A stretch of 25,538 bases of DNA from Gnetum montanum (taxonomy: Eukaryota; Streptophyta; Gnetopsida; Gnetales; Gnetaceae): positions 870,123 through 895,660 of the forward strand of contig MNCI01002682.1 of assembly GCA_015680685.1 (NCBI GenBank). The letters are read 5' to 3'. The position numbers and the translations under genes are program-made. Below are positions 8,691 to 18,990 of the stretch, piece by piece (position 1 is the stretch's first letter; the number at the start of each line of letters is the position of its first letter). Under the pieces are notes generated by a model. The model was not told the DNA's origin and ran no database searches. It saw nothing but the letters and a program-made list of their open reading frames with translations.

Positions 8691-9599
8691 AATAGCCTCA
8701 ACCCTAAATCCCCAAGGCCTCTAAAAAATTAAATTTGAGGTACCTTGAATAGTCCAACAGATCACCTAGGAACTTATGGAATGCAAAACATGTAATGCAG
8801 AAAATGAAATGCAAATCTATAACCAAAAAGAAAATGCAAATTGCACAACAAAATGAAACTTTGAAGTTTTATTAAAAAATAAAGAATGAATTCCAGAAAT
8901 GTGTATAAGAAATGCCCATGATAGAGTAAGAGGAGGGTTCACTAGAGTAGGTGTTTAGTGCCCATTGAAGCCCATGCAATTCAATCCATGATCTGGGTGC
9001 TCAACCACTCCTGATGCTTTTGAACCTCCTCTACTACAAACTTCAGATCTGCAACTTTGGTCACTATTGGGAGATGAGAAGAGTGAGTAATTTGTCTACA
9101 AAAATGCTCCACGCTAGATTTGGAGATCCTAGAAGTGTAGCGTAGAGACCAAAAATCCACAAGTCTGAGGGGGGAGGGGGTAACAAGTCTACATGGATTC
9201 CACACTGGGAGGCTCCAAGAAGCTACTTTTTGCAAGGATTACAAGAGCTCTTATAAGCTAAAATTGCTATGTGCTCAAAATTAAAAAGTTGTGAATCCTA
9301 AAAAGGATGTTGGCATTTTGATTTTATAGGTTTTGGGCCATGATTTTTGTTGTAAATTAGCTTACAGTTTGGGTAAAAATTGCTACAAATTTCTACCATG
9401 TGCAAGTGAGATGGATGCCCAAATTTGAGGAGGTTACCATGTATAGTAAGTGCTAAACCTCCATGACCATTCCATTTACTATAAATAGTAATGGGGACAT
9501 ACCTTCTACACTGGAGGTAGATCTTGTATGTTAGGACTTCAATCTTCTACTCTGAGGTGCATGGTCAATGTTGAAGTCATTGAAATGTTGAAATCTTGA
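8691..9599. other. Unassigned AT-rich sequence
   Basis: No protein family is recognised. An A-rich stretch lies at 8765-8880. A - strand frame at 8981-9235 has a mild helical look ('LKFVVEEVQKHQEWL') but no recognisable domain. The sequence may be the 3' UTR or LTR of the - strand Tat-like element, because it lies downstream of that element's integrase. A start 'tgtaatagcc' at 8689 resembles 'tgtaatgtcc' at 23178 and could be an LTR end; this is not proven. Confidence 0.3.
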
Positions 9600-9800
9600 T
9601 CATCTTGCTTCCACACTGGTACTTGTAGTTTCTACACTAGGAGTGAAGTCTCCATGGTGGGGAGAAACTTTCATGTTGAGGGATAAAGTTTTCATGTTGA
9701 GGTGAAAGGTTTCAACAATGAGGGGACAAGGTTTTGGCACTAAGGAGAAAGGTTTCCACACTGAGGGGGGAAGGGTGTACTCCTCCATGTTGGGGGTAGG
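9600..9800. repeat. Degenerate minisatellite, 21-22 bp unit
   Basis: About nine consecutive imperfect copies of a unit close to TTTCCACACTGAGGGGAAAGG can be lined up, for example 'tttctacactaggagtgaag', 'tttcatgttgagggataaag', 'ttttcatgttgaggtgaaag' and 'tttccacactgaggggggaa'. Weaker copies continue upstream to about 9486. It lies downstream of the - strand Tat-like integrase. Confidence 0.75.
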
Positions 9801-10582
9801 TGAGGTTTACCCCCTATAGGTGTTTCCAATGTAGAAAAGTGTATACCCCCCATAAAACCCATCAAGTTCCCATTTTTGACATTCCAAAAGGAATTTTTAA
9901 CTTCCCCAAGTCCAAATATAGATACTAGGTAACTTTTTCACTTAGGGAATGAGGCTTTGATTACTTATAAGGTATTTTTCAAACCCAAAAGTATGAAATA
10001 TGCAAGATTGCCCACAGTGGATGATAATCTTCATATTTACAATGAATTTTTGCCTTGTGTTTCATGGGGTGAAGGCTACATGGTGAAAAAATGGTTACAA
10101 CATGCAAATTTTTGTGGTGTTTCAATGGCCCCTCTTTGTTGGTGTTTAGAGGATCAACCCAAGAGGCACCAACAAATAATACAAGACACCACTATAGGTC
10201 CACCACTAACATTCCCTATTCATGATTGATCCAGTCATGTCAAACCATTTTGAAGACTGCTTATGATTATGGGATAAGGCTATGATGATGAGATGGAAAT
10301 GAGGTCATGGGAAATGGTCATGGATGCTAACAATGCATTTGAAATGTTAACATTATGGCTATAGTATGGTACTAACATATTTAGAAGTTTTGGTCACTTA
10401 GTAAGTGCATTTGAGGATCGGTCACATCACTCCAAGATTTCTTTGGCCATCAAGCTTTGATGTTTCATTATCCATCTAGTTCTTGGTAGTTTGCTTCCCC
10501 ATATGTTTTTTCTTTGTGGGGTGAAACCTTCATTAGGTTTCTTTGCCAAGGCTAGCTAGATCTGTTTTTCCTATTGAGTAAG
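9801..10582. other. Unassigned sequence with one short open frame
   Basis: A 90-codon open frame (9957-10229, + strand) reads as ordinary protein ('SMKYARLPTVDDNLHIYNEF') but matches no family I recognise. Polypyrimidine 'ataccccccat' at 9843-9852 would be a polypurine-tract-like string on the - strand. Nothing else is supported. Confidence 0.25.
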
Positions 10583-10710
10583 TTGTGTTACACTCAATGG
10601 ACTTGGTGGTTATTGCATTGAACAAAATGTGTTATGATCAATGGACTTAGGGATTTTTCACTAAGTGATTTACATTACATTCAAGTGGACATGAGGATGG
10701 AGCATGATGA
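10583..10710. repeat. Three imperfect copies of a 42-44 bp repeat
   Basis: Copies start near 10583, 10627 and 10669 and share 'gtgttacactcaatggactt', 'gtgttatgatcaatggactt' and 'acattacattcaagtggaca'. It is degenerate and could be partly chance, but the spacing is regular. Confidence 0.45.
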
Positions 10711-11061
10711 AGAGATGTCATATGGCCATAATGCATGAGTGACAATCATAGGTCAACATTATTTTTCAAGGTATGGGAGGCTATAATGAGGCTAGGGGTT
10801 GGGCTCAAGGAGTAGTGTTAGATGGAAGTCAATGGTACAAGAACTCTTAACAAAGTAGGAAAAACTCATTAAATATTGCACATTGAGGTAACGTGGTAAC
10901 ATGATACCATAATTACTTACACCTTTTGCAATGGCTCCAGAGTTCACCATGCAAACACAACTTTAAGGGAACAATAAAACCAAGCAAATAGAGCATGTTA
11001 TAATGTTGCAGTGCATATAGGCCACAAAAATTGATAAAATCAAGCTACCTAGGTCACCAAT

Positions 11062-11302
11062 GCTACCAATTTAACAATGTGATAAGCCATGGTACTAATT
11101 TAAGGCCTTGTCAGGCCATGGTGCTAGTTTAAAATCATAAAAGATCATGGTGCCAGTTTAAGGTCTTAACCTGGCCATGATGCCAATTTAAGGTCATAGT
11201 AGATCATGGTGCTAGTTTAAGGCCTTGATAGGCTATTTTTTTTTTTACCATTTTAGGCCTTGTCAAGTCATGTTACCAATTTAAGGCCTTGACAAGTCAT
11301 TG
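11062..11302. repeat. Minisatellite of eight 29-30 bp units beside the Tat-like integrase
   Basis: Units start at 11062, 11092, 11121, 11150, 11180, 11209, 11238 and 11273. The unit is close to 'gtgctagtttaaggccttg' plus 'tcaggccat'. Most units are 29 or 30 bases; the seventh is lengthened by a run of 12 T. The array ends about 30 bases from the stop of the - strand integrase, so it lies in that element's 3' UTR. Tandem repeats between pol and the 3' LTR are a known feature of Tat-lineage elements such as Ogre. Confidence 0.85.
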
Positions 11303-11333
11303 TAATGTAGGCTCACTTGTTGATGGTCTTTAG

Positions 11334-12400
11334 CTACATGTAATATGGCTTTAGATAAGAATGATTAGCTAGATTGGCCAACTCATTCCCATCCATGTCA
11401 ATAATTTTGAATTCTCTATTACCATCAGCTCTAGTGACAAGGAAGGACCCTTCCCAATTTGTTGAGAATTTATCCACATGCTCACAAATGGCTTTGAGGA
11501 CCAAGTCATCCTCCTTGATCTTACACTTGGTCAAGTTATGGTGGCATTTTTGTTTCTACCTCTCTTGGTAGTATTCAATACAAGCAAGCACTTACATACA
11601 TTACTCCTCCATTAAGTCCAAGTCCATTGTCTATAACTCCTTCCTTTGCTCATTGTTGATGAAATTGGTTAGGGCCACCCAAAGTAATAGTACATGCAAT
11701 TCAAAAGGTAAAAAAGCTTTAGAACCATAAATTAAGCTATAAGGTATTTCACTAGTGGTTGTATAATAAGTTGTATGATAGGCTCAAAGTGCATGCATAA
11801 GTCACTCATGCCATTTGCCCTTATTGTTGAGAATCTTCTTGAGAAAGTTGATGATGGCCTTCTTTCTTGCTTTTGCTTATCCAATAGCTTGAGGATAATA
11901 AGGTGATGAGAAGGAATGCTTAATGCCTAGGTCATGATAGAAATCCTTTGTCTCTTGGCTATTAAATTATGGTCCACTATCTATAATTATGATAAGAAGT
12001 ATGCCAAAATAGGCTATACTGTTATCTAGGTCAATTTACAGACTTGTTTAGATGTAGTCTTCCTTAGGGAAATAGCTTCAACCCACTTAGTAAAGTATTC
12101 AATTGTGGTGATGATGAAGGTATGCTCTGTTGTAGACTTAGGAATGATCAGTCCAATGATATCAAACCCCCATCATTGAAATGACCAAGTTATCTGAGTT
12201 ATGTGTAACTTAGTTGGTGGTACATGTATGAGGTTGCTATGTTGTTAGCATGTGTTACAACATTTAACATTCTATAGGCAATCGCTTTCCATATGGGACC
12301 AGTAATAGCCTAATCATCTAATCTTAGTGGCCATAGCTCTAGGTCCTATATGTCCCCCACAAACACCCTTGTGAAACTCCTCTAGGACTATTCTAGCTTT
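11334..12400 (-). pseudogene. Tat-type integrase remnant
   Basis: On the - strand, the zinc-binding part reads 'EEFHKGVCGGHIGPRAMATK', then 'GYYW' and 'CCNTC', keeping both His and the Cys pair. The core reads 'WGFDIIGLIIP' (first catalytic Asp), 'FTKWVEA', 'IDSGP.FN' (second Asp), and 'SFSSPYYPQAIG.AKA', where the family has 'NGQAEA': the catalytic Glu is Lys (codon at 11871-11873). The tail is open from 11534 to 11334 and includes 'NWEGSFLVT', 'IDMDGNELA' and 'LKPYYM'. Several in-frame stops and frameshifts break the middle, notably about 11540-11830. The gene is inactive. Confidence 0.88.
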
Positions 12401-12479
12401 AATTTTACCCAAGCACTTTAACAATAAACCATTGTAGGACTATTGACATCATGTATTATTATCTATGATGACATACTAC

Positions 12480-12703
12480 TTTAATCATTTGCATACAACA
12501 TCCTTTTGAGTAGTAGTTAGGTCTTTTGAGGACTCACCATGCATAAGGTAAAATTTGATATCATCATACCACTCCTTGGCAAGAGCAGTATGAACTATGG
12601 CCATAAACGTATCCTCAACATTTTGCATGATGGGGATAGCATAGTCCACAATTAAGGTGGGCACCTTACTAAAAACTTCTCTGATCACACTAAGGGCCAA
12701 CAT
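12480..12703 (-). pseudogene. Linker between the second RNase H and integrase
   Basis: An open - strand segment contains 'KEWYDDIKFYLMHGE' and 'LTTTQKD', matching the 'W..DI..YL..G..P' and 'T..QKR' stretch that links RNase H to the integrase zinc domain in Tat-type polyproteins. Confidence 0.65.
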
Positions 12704-13085
12704 TGCTATTGCATTGGCTATGACATTCTCATTTGAGGGTATGTGTTGAATATCAACATCTACAAACTATGTAACAATTACTTCTCTAAGTCATAGTAAG
12801 GTTGTAAATGTTTCGATTTACATCTATAGACCTCGATTACTTAGTTAACAATAATTTGTAAATTCCTTTGATCATTAATCATCTAATTTCTAGGTCACAA
12901 GCTACCATCATGCCTTTGATCAAACCCTCATACTCTACTATGTTGTTGGTACATGGAAACTCAAAGTGATAGGCAAAGAATTAGATTTCACTAAATGGAA
13001 ATGTTATGATGGAAACGCAATTGGCCCCATGGGCATTTGAAGCTTCATCAAAGTGCATGACTACCTCATAACCCTTAGGCACTTG
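12700..13085 (-). pseudogene. Second (plant Tat-type) RNase H remnant
   Basis: The frame continues from the first RNase H. It reads 'VVMHFDEASNAHGANCVS' (family: FDGASN, first catalytic Asp kept), 'FEFPCTNNIVEYEGLIKGM' (catalytic Glu in the NN..EYE block kept), and 'LMINDQRNLQIIVN' (family: V..DSQLVV.Q, Asp kept). Two or three in-frame stops are present. This extra domain is characteristic of Tat-lineage plant gypsy elements. Confidence 0.85.
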
Positions 13086-13299
13086 ACTAATAGTATTAAT
13101 GTGCTCATTAGGAAACATAGGATCTATGGTTCCTTAATAATTAATAGGTGATACCATGAGATCTACGGTTATAGCTTGACCTTTCGTTGAGAATTAAGAG
13201 ATGTAATGGTGATTAAACTCCACGGTTATGGATTTCAATCAAGCTATTTGGCTACTTTCATAGATATTTGTCACTATGGCTCTAAGCATGTTATCTTTG

Positions 13300-13525
13300 T
13301 AAATGACGTTGACTTGGCTTTTGAAGAGGTAGTGTCTCTACTTCTTCAATGAGAAGACTAGTGCTAAATAGTACTTCTCCACTTTAGTATATTGTGTCTC
13401 ATGGACAACTAATGCATGGCTAAGATAGTATACCAAAATCTTTGCCCCATCATCATGTTTTTGATAGAGAAGAGAGGCAATGGACATATCGAAGATAGCA
13501 AGGTAGATGTAAAGTAGTTTACCCT
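13300..13525 (-). pseudogene. First (Ty3-type) RNase H remnant
   Basis: On the - strand it reads 'LYIYLAIFDMSIASLLYQK', 'AKILVYYLSHALVVHETQY' and 'KVEKYYLALVFSLKK', matching the Tat-type 'LYLA.S..AVSAVL', 'PVYYVSR.L..AE.RY' and 'EKL.LALV...RRLR.YF' blocks. A TAG stands where the Trp or Arg after 'SLKK' is expected. The usual first acidic residue is not obvious, as in many Tat elements where this domain is degenerate. Confidence 0.8.
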
Positions 13526-13589
13526 CTTGTGGAGGATAGAATGTTAGTAGTTATGCCAACTTTTGCTTAAGGTTTTCAAAGGCTTATTG

Positions 13590-13905
13590 GCATTGAGCCA
13601 TTCACTCATAGTGAACTCCTTTTTTAAGCAAGTGTTGTATGGATTGTAATTTATCTATAAGCCTAGCGATCAACTTATGAATAAATTGTAATCTACCTTG
13701 TAGTCGTTGAAGCTTCTTGAGGTTATTTGGCACTACCAAGTTGGAGATGGCCTTAATCTTATCAAGATCGACATGTATCCTTGCTTCAAATAGTATAAAG
13801 CTAAGCACCTTACCAGTCTTGACACTAAAGACACATTTCTTAAGATTGAGCCTAAGCTCATAATAAGAACATTCTAGATCAGAAAGTGCTAAAATAATTA
13901 GTTAG
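13590..13905 (-). pseudogene. C-terminal reverse transcriptase remnant of the Tat-like element
   Basis: On the - strand: 'LSDLECSYYELRLNLKKCVF', 'VKTGKVLSFILFEARIHVD', 'DKIKAISNLVVPNNLKKLQR' and 'LQGRLQFIHKLIARL'. These match the region after the YxDD box and the thumb ('GIEVDP.KIKAI', 'P.N.KELQ.L.GRL..I.RFI'). The YxDD box itself would lie at about 13910-13930 and is not recognisable. A frame of about 68 codons is open at 13808-13602. Confidence 0.87.
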
Positions 13906-14039
13906 AGGATCTCTTACATTCATCCTTGAGTTTGTTACAAGTGCTTTTATGAAGATTTTTAGTGTAGCACTTGTAATAATTTCCTTGGACCTTCATCTTA
14001 TAACAATTTTAGTTTGATTTCTTATCTTGCATTCAATCT

Positions 14040-14160
14040 TGCTTAATTTGAATTTCTTGTGATGATCTCTTTCTTTGCTCATGGCCTTTAGGATATTTTT
14101 GCTAAGACAAGCCTCTAAGAAATTATATCAATATTACTGATTGAAGACCTTAATCTCCAT
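14040..14160 (+). pseudogene. Possible 3' end of a Ty1/copia pol (RNase H tail)
   Basis: 'gatatttttgctaag' reads DIFAK, and a one-base shift gives KPL, together resembling the 'DIFTKPL' close to the end of copia polyproteins. About 40 bases upstream, 'NFL' followed by two TGA codons may correspond to the 'HFLR' block. The position, just before Sirevirus-like 3' non-coding sequence, supports it, but the match is short. Confidence 0.35.
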
Positions 14161-15422
14161 ATTTGAGCTTGATGTTGACCTATAGTTATAGTATTTTTGT
14201 GATTTACAACATTTGTAAAAGCCAATATAAGCAACACATGCTTAGGGGAAGCCTATTCCTCATTATCCATAACCATTTTGGAGATCTACAGTGTAGGGGG
14301 AGTCTTTGGAAACCTCAATCAAGAGACATTGAAATAGCAAAATATTTCAAAATGAGCAAAATAAGGACATTAAGAGGTTTTTTTTTTCTTTTAAGTTGAT
14401 GGTTGAGTCTTGAATTTGTGTTCCTGATATTCTTTGGTAAAAATGAAGTGTTTATACATATTTCCCTATCAGCATGATTATCATTTTGTTTTTGAAAAAT
14501 GGTTGTGAATTGCCTTGTACAAAAAGAAAAAATACATATTTCTCTTATGTCTTCCATATCCTTATGTTGATGTTTTTCCAAATTTCTAGTTGAATGTAGA
14601 TGCTAGTTCTAATGAGATAGTTGCTTCAAATAGATAGACAACTTGATCTATATTTGGTCTCTAGCATGAAAATTATGTCACTTTTGGATTAGTTGTAGCT
14701 CCTTGTTTTGAACTAATGAGAGAAAATTTTAATGTATCTTTAGCTCACCTATTCAATATTCAAGAATAAGCTGAAGCAATAAGTATCTATACTTTTATGA
14801 AAGAATGCAAATAGTGATATTATTTCTTACAATAATATGACCAAGAACATGATCATTCCGATTATGAAAAAGTGTCCATGATTTTGATTGAAATATCTTT
14901 CATGTATTTTACCTCGAGATAAACTTCCTAGCTCAAGTATTTAAAATTTGGCATGACTGGTTTCACATTGTGAAGTTGTATTGCTATATTCTCCTTATCA
15001 TAAAGATTTATAATGATGGAGAATATTTGAACATTAAAGAATCATGCATGATAAACTATTAATGACTTATTTCTTAGAGACAGGTTACCACATCTTCAAG
15101 GTTTATACTTCACTTCTAGTTTGAATATCACTTGAAAGGCTTAAATCATTTCTTGAAAAATTAAGGGGCAGGTCTTCTTACATGTAGTTTAACTAATATT
15201 CTTGCTTAGCTACCTATTCTTTTACCTCCTTAGGATTCTTCCATGTTGTTGATTCTGCATAGTCTCTAAAACTATTGCTCTTTTATGATATCTCATTTGA
15301 ACCAAATTTATGTGCTTTATACTTTTTGTTGCTATTCAAAAAGGGGGAGAATAGTATGATTATATTTGTATGATTACTCATCCATTTTCTTAAGTTTTGA
15401 ACATCACCAAAAAGGGAGAGAT
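14161..15422 (+). other. Sirevirus-like 3' non-coding internal region, copy 1
   Basis: No coding frame is seen. It has purine-rich tracts at 14288 ('gtgtagggggagtc'), 15338 ('caaaaagggggaga') and 15409. The last lies directly before LTR 1. It has a diverged second copy at about 17290-18442. Confidence 0.6.
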
Positions 15423-15699
15423 TGTGGACCTTTTGGTTTTTCAAAACATTAAGTAAAATGATGACAAAGGATGTGTGTGTGGTTGTTGTGGTTGTGGGAT
15501 CAAGATGAGGTGACAAGGAATGCACGGGTGTAAACAAAATGAGTAAGTCATCCACAAGGTCTCAAGTGTTCATCCACAAAAGGAAAGCCTAAATGAAAAG
15601 AATTCAAAGAATATGGACAAGCAGAGTTGTCATCATTGAAGCATTCATAACGTCAAGGTTGTGGACAAGGAATGATGAATTCATCATGCAAAAAAGGGT

Positions 15700-15975
15700 T
15701 GAAGAAAGACGTCTTTGAGAAATAGTAGACATCTTGGCAGAATTGGAGGATGCACAGGCAAGGATGTCTTTAAGAAATAGCAGCTATCTTTCCTTTGGCA
15801 AAGATGCCTTTCATCAAGAAAATATGTCTTCACAAGATCTAGCCCATTTTTAGAAAGATGTCTTTCCAGAATGGAGATTACAAAAGGATGTCTTTCCTAG
15901 ACAAAGATGTCTTCTCAAAATAGAAGGCAAATAAAGAAAAAACATCTTAGGCACAAAGAAGACATCTTCCATGAT
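15700..15975. repeat. Subrepeats around AAGATGTCTTTCC in the U3 of LTR 1
   Basis: About ten variants of 'gatgtctttcc' or its reverse 'gacatctt' occur (for example near 15705, 15727, 15762, 15806, 15858, 15888, 15906 and 15958). Both orientations are present. They lie upstream of the TATA box, where LTR enhancer repeats are often found. Confidence 0.65.
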
Positions 15976-16032
15976 TGTTAGTGATCATTGGCTAGTTGTT
16001 GCATGAGTTCCAAGATGGATTTGAAAATATGA

Positions 16033-16042
16033 TATTTATAAG
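16033..16042 (+). promoter_or_regulatory. TATA box of LTR 1
   Basis: 'tatttataag' in the context gatatttataagagg. The segment is deleted from LTR 2. Confidence 0.45.
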
Positions 16043-16646
16043 AGGACATCATATGCATTGGGAAATGTGCAATCTTGTGTAGAATCATTGTCTAATCATT
16101 TTTCTATTATTGTAATCATTTTTGATCTTCATTGTATCCTCATTTTTTCATTGTAAAGTGTGTTGTACATCAAAGTACAAGGATCAAGAAACTAAGTTAC
16201 ATTCATCCCTTGTAATTGCTATTCTCTTGTTTTCCTATAGAGTTGATGTGCTTCTTGTAGGAAGGCATATTGATTGAGCTTGTTGGGATCCTATGAGATT
16301 GAGTGGTTAGTGTTATGGAAAAACACTCTGGAGTGGAGCTCAACATTATAAAGGTTATGGAAGCCTAGAAACCACATTCCAAGCCTGATAGGACCTTGCA
16401 AGATTGAGTGGTTGGTGTTGCAGCACAACACTCCAAAGCGGGGCTTGAAGATTGCATAGGATGTGGACCCTTCAAATCATAATTGAGATCAACAAAGTCT
16501 AGAGGTGTGCTTGCAATCAACCCTTTGAGTGTGAACTACCAAAGTTGGGGAACCACATTAATTTCATGTGTGTTCTTTAGTTCATAAATTTTTAATTTGA
16601 AGAACTTATTCACCCCCCTAGGCTCTTCTAAGTTCAATAATCCACA

Positions 16647-18442
16647 AGTGGTATCATTGAACAAAGAATGAGAGGACACTATCTAGCTAATTTTTGTAAA
16701 AGAGCCAAGCCTTGAAAATTGAAGAATTCTATTCAATAAGAGAAACCTCAAAAGAGGAATCTCATTCTCTAGCACTCTAGGCACATAAATTCTTAGTTGC
16801 AAGTAATGTAACTCAAGGTAAGTTTTTATTTCATTGCTTGCTAAATATTGTGTTAATGTTTAATTGGGAAAGACTAAATTGTGTTGATGTGTATTTACTT
16901 CATTTCAAGCTATGGGATGTTAGCTCTAGTATTGTACAAATCCTTAGATAAGTACTTACAAGAGGAGATATTTGATACTATTAGAATATTTTAAATTATG
17001 ATATCTCTTGTGTATGTATGAGCATGATGTGATTAAATGAAAGTTTGTGATACTTATAAACTTTTAAAAGTCTTTATTGAAAAATCATATTTTGATATAT
17101 TAGTTTCAAGTGATTTAAAATCCTTGCATAAACTTCATGAACTAATAAGCTTTTTTCCTTAAGATATGGATTTTTTTTTGAAATCATAAAGTCAAATTTA
17201 TTTTGGAAGATTTTTGTTGAAGAATTTGAATTAGTGTCTTAAATGCAATTCATGAATCTTTTGAGAAAAGTATCATTGCAAAAATTATCATTATGAAGTA
17301 CTATTAATTGGAGACTTTAGTCTCTACACTTGATCTTAATGTTGATTTTCAGGGATAGTACTTTAATGAGAAAGGAATAAGCTGATCGAAAAGGATCCAA
17401 AGGGAGCATTAGAATATACACATATGCAAGGGGATCCTGTACCTAATCCAAGAGGCCACCAGTGTAGGGAAAGTCTCTTGAGGCTCTTACCAAAAGGTAC
17501 TCAAGTAGCAAAACATCATACTTCAACTCACCCTTAGCTAAAAATGAGCAAGGAAGAGCATATTTATCTAGTAATGTTGTTTAAAAAGGACATTTATTAA
17601 CTCTTTATCAAAAGATGAACTTTTATGGTGAAAGCTCCTGATGTTTATATGTTATATAAACTTACCTATGAGCTCTATTTATCATCTAACCTTTTGTATG
17701 TTGAGAATATATCTTTTTAAGTACCTAAGGTCCTTATTGCAAATATGAATTGAGACGTCCTAGAACAGGTGTTCATGATCTCTTTTGATAAGATATGAGG
17801 TATATCCATATGTTATTTTTCTTACCTTTAATACAATTATCATATAGTAGTTTATGAATCTTGTTTTGGATAAAAATTTGATTGGCTATTTTTGATCTTT
17901 GATATATTTAGCATGCTTAAATGTGTTGCTTTGTCTTAAAAGTTGAATATGTATGTTTTAAACTTTATTTCCATGAACTTGGTATCAGATTGTTGATCTT
18001 TTCAAAAGAATGTTGGATGATTCTAGAATCATGGTAGATAGGTTACTGCAAGGCTTGAATCAGATGTACTTTATGTTATGAATAGATAAAAACTAATTTT
18101 ACTTCATCAACCTTGTGAAATTAATGAGATGTGTACTCTTTAATTAATTCTCTTACAAAAATCATTTTATGTCATTCACATTTATATCATGAAACATTTT
18201 TGTAGGTTTTTAGATTCTTTTGGGTGTTGTCCATACAGGGGAAGAGATTTAAGTGATAATGTTATGCTTGTTATGCAATGGCTCTTCATAACTATATGTT
18301 TTTGTTCTAAAATGATATATCTTTAAGATACATGTTTATATGCATCATCCTTTTTGGCCTATCCAAAGTTTATGTATTATGATATTGTAATAAAGGCTAA
18401 TCCATTTTCTTAAGTTTTGGACATTAATAAAAATGGGGAGAT
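16647..18442 (+). other. Internal region of a gag-pol-deleted copia element
   Basis: It is only about 1.8 kb long, against several kb in a complete Sirevirus. It holds the primer-binding site and leader (to about 17290), then sequence homologous to the 3' non-coding region at 14130-15422. No open frame or conserved protein block was found. The polypurine tract 'aaaaatggggag' ends next to LTR 2. It reads as a deletion derivative that could only have moved with proteins from another copy. Confidence 0.65.
16649..16659 (+). promoter_or_regulatory. Primer-binding site, initiator tRNA-Met type
   Basis: TGGTATCATTG two bases after the LTR end resembles the common plant copia primer site TGGTATCAGAGC. 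The first eight bases are exact. Confidence 0.7.
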
Positions 18443-18774
18443 TGTTGACCTTTTGGTATGTTAAAATGTTAAGAAAAATAGAGTACAAGGATGTTTGTGT
18501 GGTTTTTGTGTTTATAGGAGCAAGAGCAAAGGACTTAAGGATTCACAAGAAAATTCAAAATCACAAGGACTCAAGGGAGCATGAATGATTATGAAGAATT
18601 CAAGCAAAATGTGTCTATTTTTATTAAGGATGATTCCTAGATATTTTGGCACGTTTCAAAGTGTTTCTGGCTCATTTTGATGAGTCTATGAGGTTATCAG
18701 GTCTATGGGGACTTTTTTGGAGGCATTCGAAGGCTCCCAGCATCAAAATGAGCAATTACATTTTTGGCCCTACA

Positions 18775-18990
18775 GAAGAGACGTCTTTCCCATACTAAAG
18801 ATGTATATCTAGAAGGTAGCATAGGTGAAGACATCTCTACAAAATAGCAAACATCTTTCATCAGGAAAAGACATCTTTCCCTAGACAAAGACACCTTCAT
18901 AGAATGTAGGTGAGTTTTAGAAAGATGTCTTCCCAAAATGAAGGAAAATACAAAAATATTTCTTAGCCACAAAGAAGACATCTTCAATGA
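18775..18990. repeat. GATGTCTTT-type subrepeats in LTR 2
   Basis: The same U3 subrepeat family as at 15700-15975, with about seven variants such as 'gacgtctttcc', 'gacatctttcc' and 'gatgtcttccc'. The number and order differ from LTR 1. Confidence 0.6.

Larger units (their letters stand above)
11062..13965 (-). mobile_element. 5'-truncated Tat-type Ty3/gypsy element with two RNase H domains
   Basis: Read on the - strand, the order is RT C-terminal part, RNase H, a second RNase H, linker, zinc-binding domain, integrase core, integrase tail and tandem repeats. A second RNase H between the Ty3-type one and integrase marks the Tat lineage of plants. The 5' part (LTR, gag, protease and most of RT) is missing; the break lies between about 13905 and 14040, where Sirevirus-like sequence begins. 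The 3' LTR was not identified but should lie between 8690 and 11060 if it survives. Confidence 0.83.
15423..16646 (+). repeat. Sirevirus-like LTR 1
   Basis: Starts TG after a purine tract and ends CA before the primer-binding site. It lines up along its whole length with LTR 2 (18443-19678), including 'ccttttggt' at the start, the 'gatgtcttt' subrepeats, 'gttccaagatggattt', 'ttgtaaagtgtgttgtac' and 'ttctaagttcaat' at the end. It keeps a TATA box at 16033-16042 that LTR 2 lacks. Confidence 0.82.

Noticed and set aside
9600-9788. - strand open frame with repeated Val-Glu-Thr-type phrases
   Set aside because: It is the translation of the 21-22 bp minisatellite, not a gene.
11062-11302. Regular 29-30 bp repeats that could suggest a CRISPR array
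   Set aside because: The units follow one another without unique spacers, are imperfect, and lie beside a plant retrotransposon integrase.
18703-18987. - strand 94-codon open frame
   Set aside because: It lies in the U3 subrepeats of LTR 2; no protein features and no matching frame in LTR 1.
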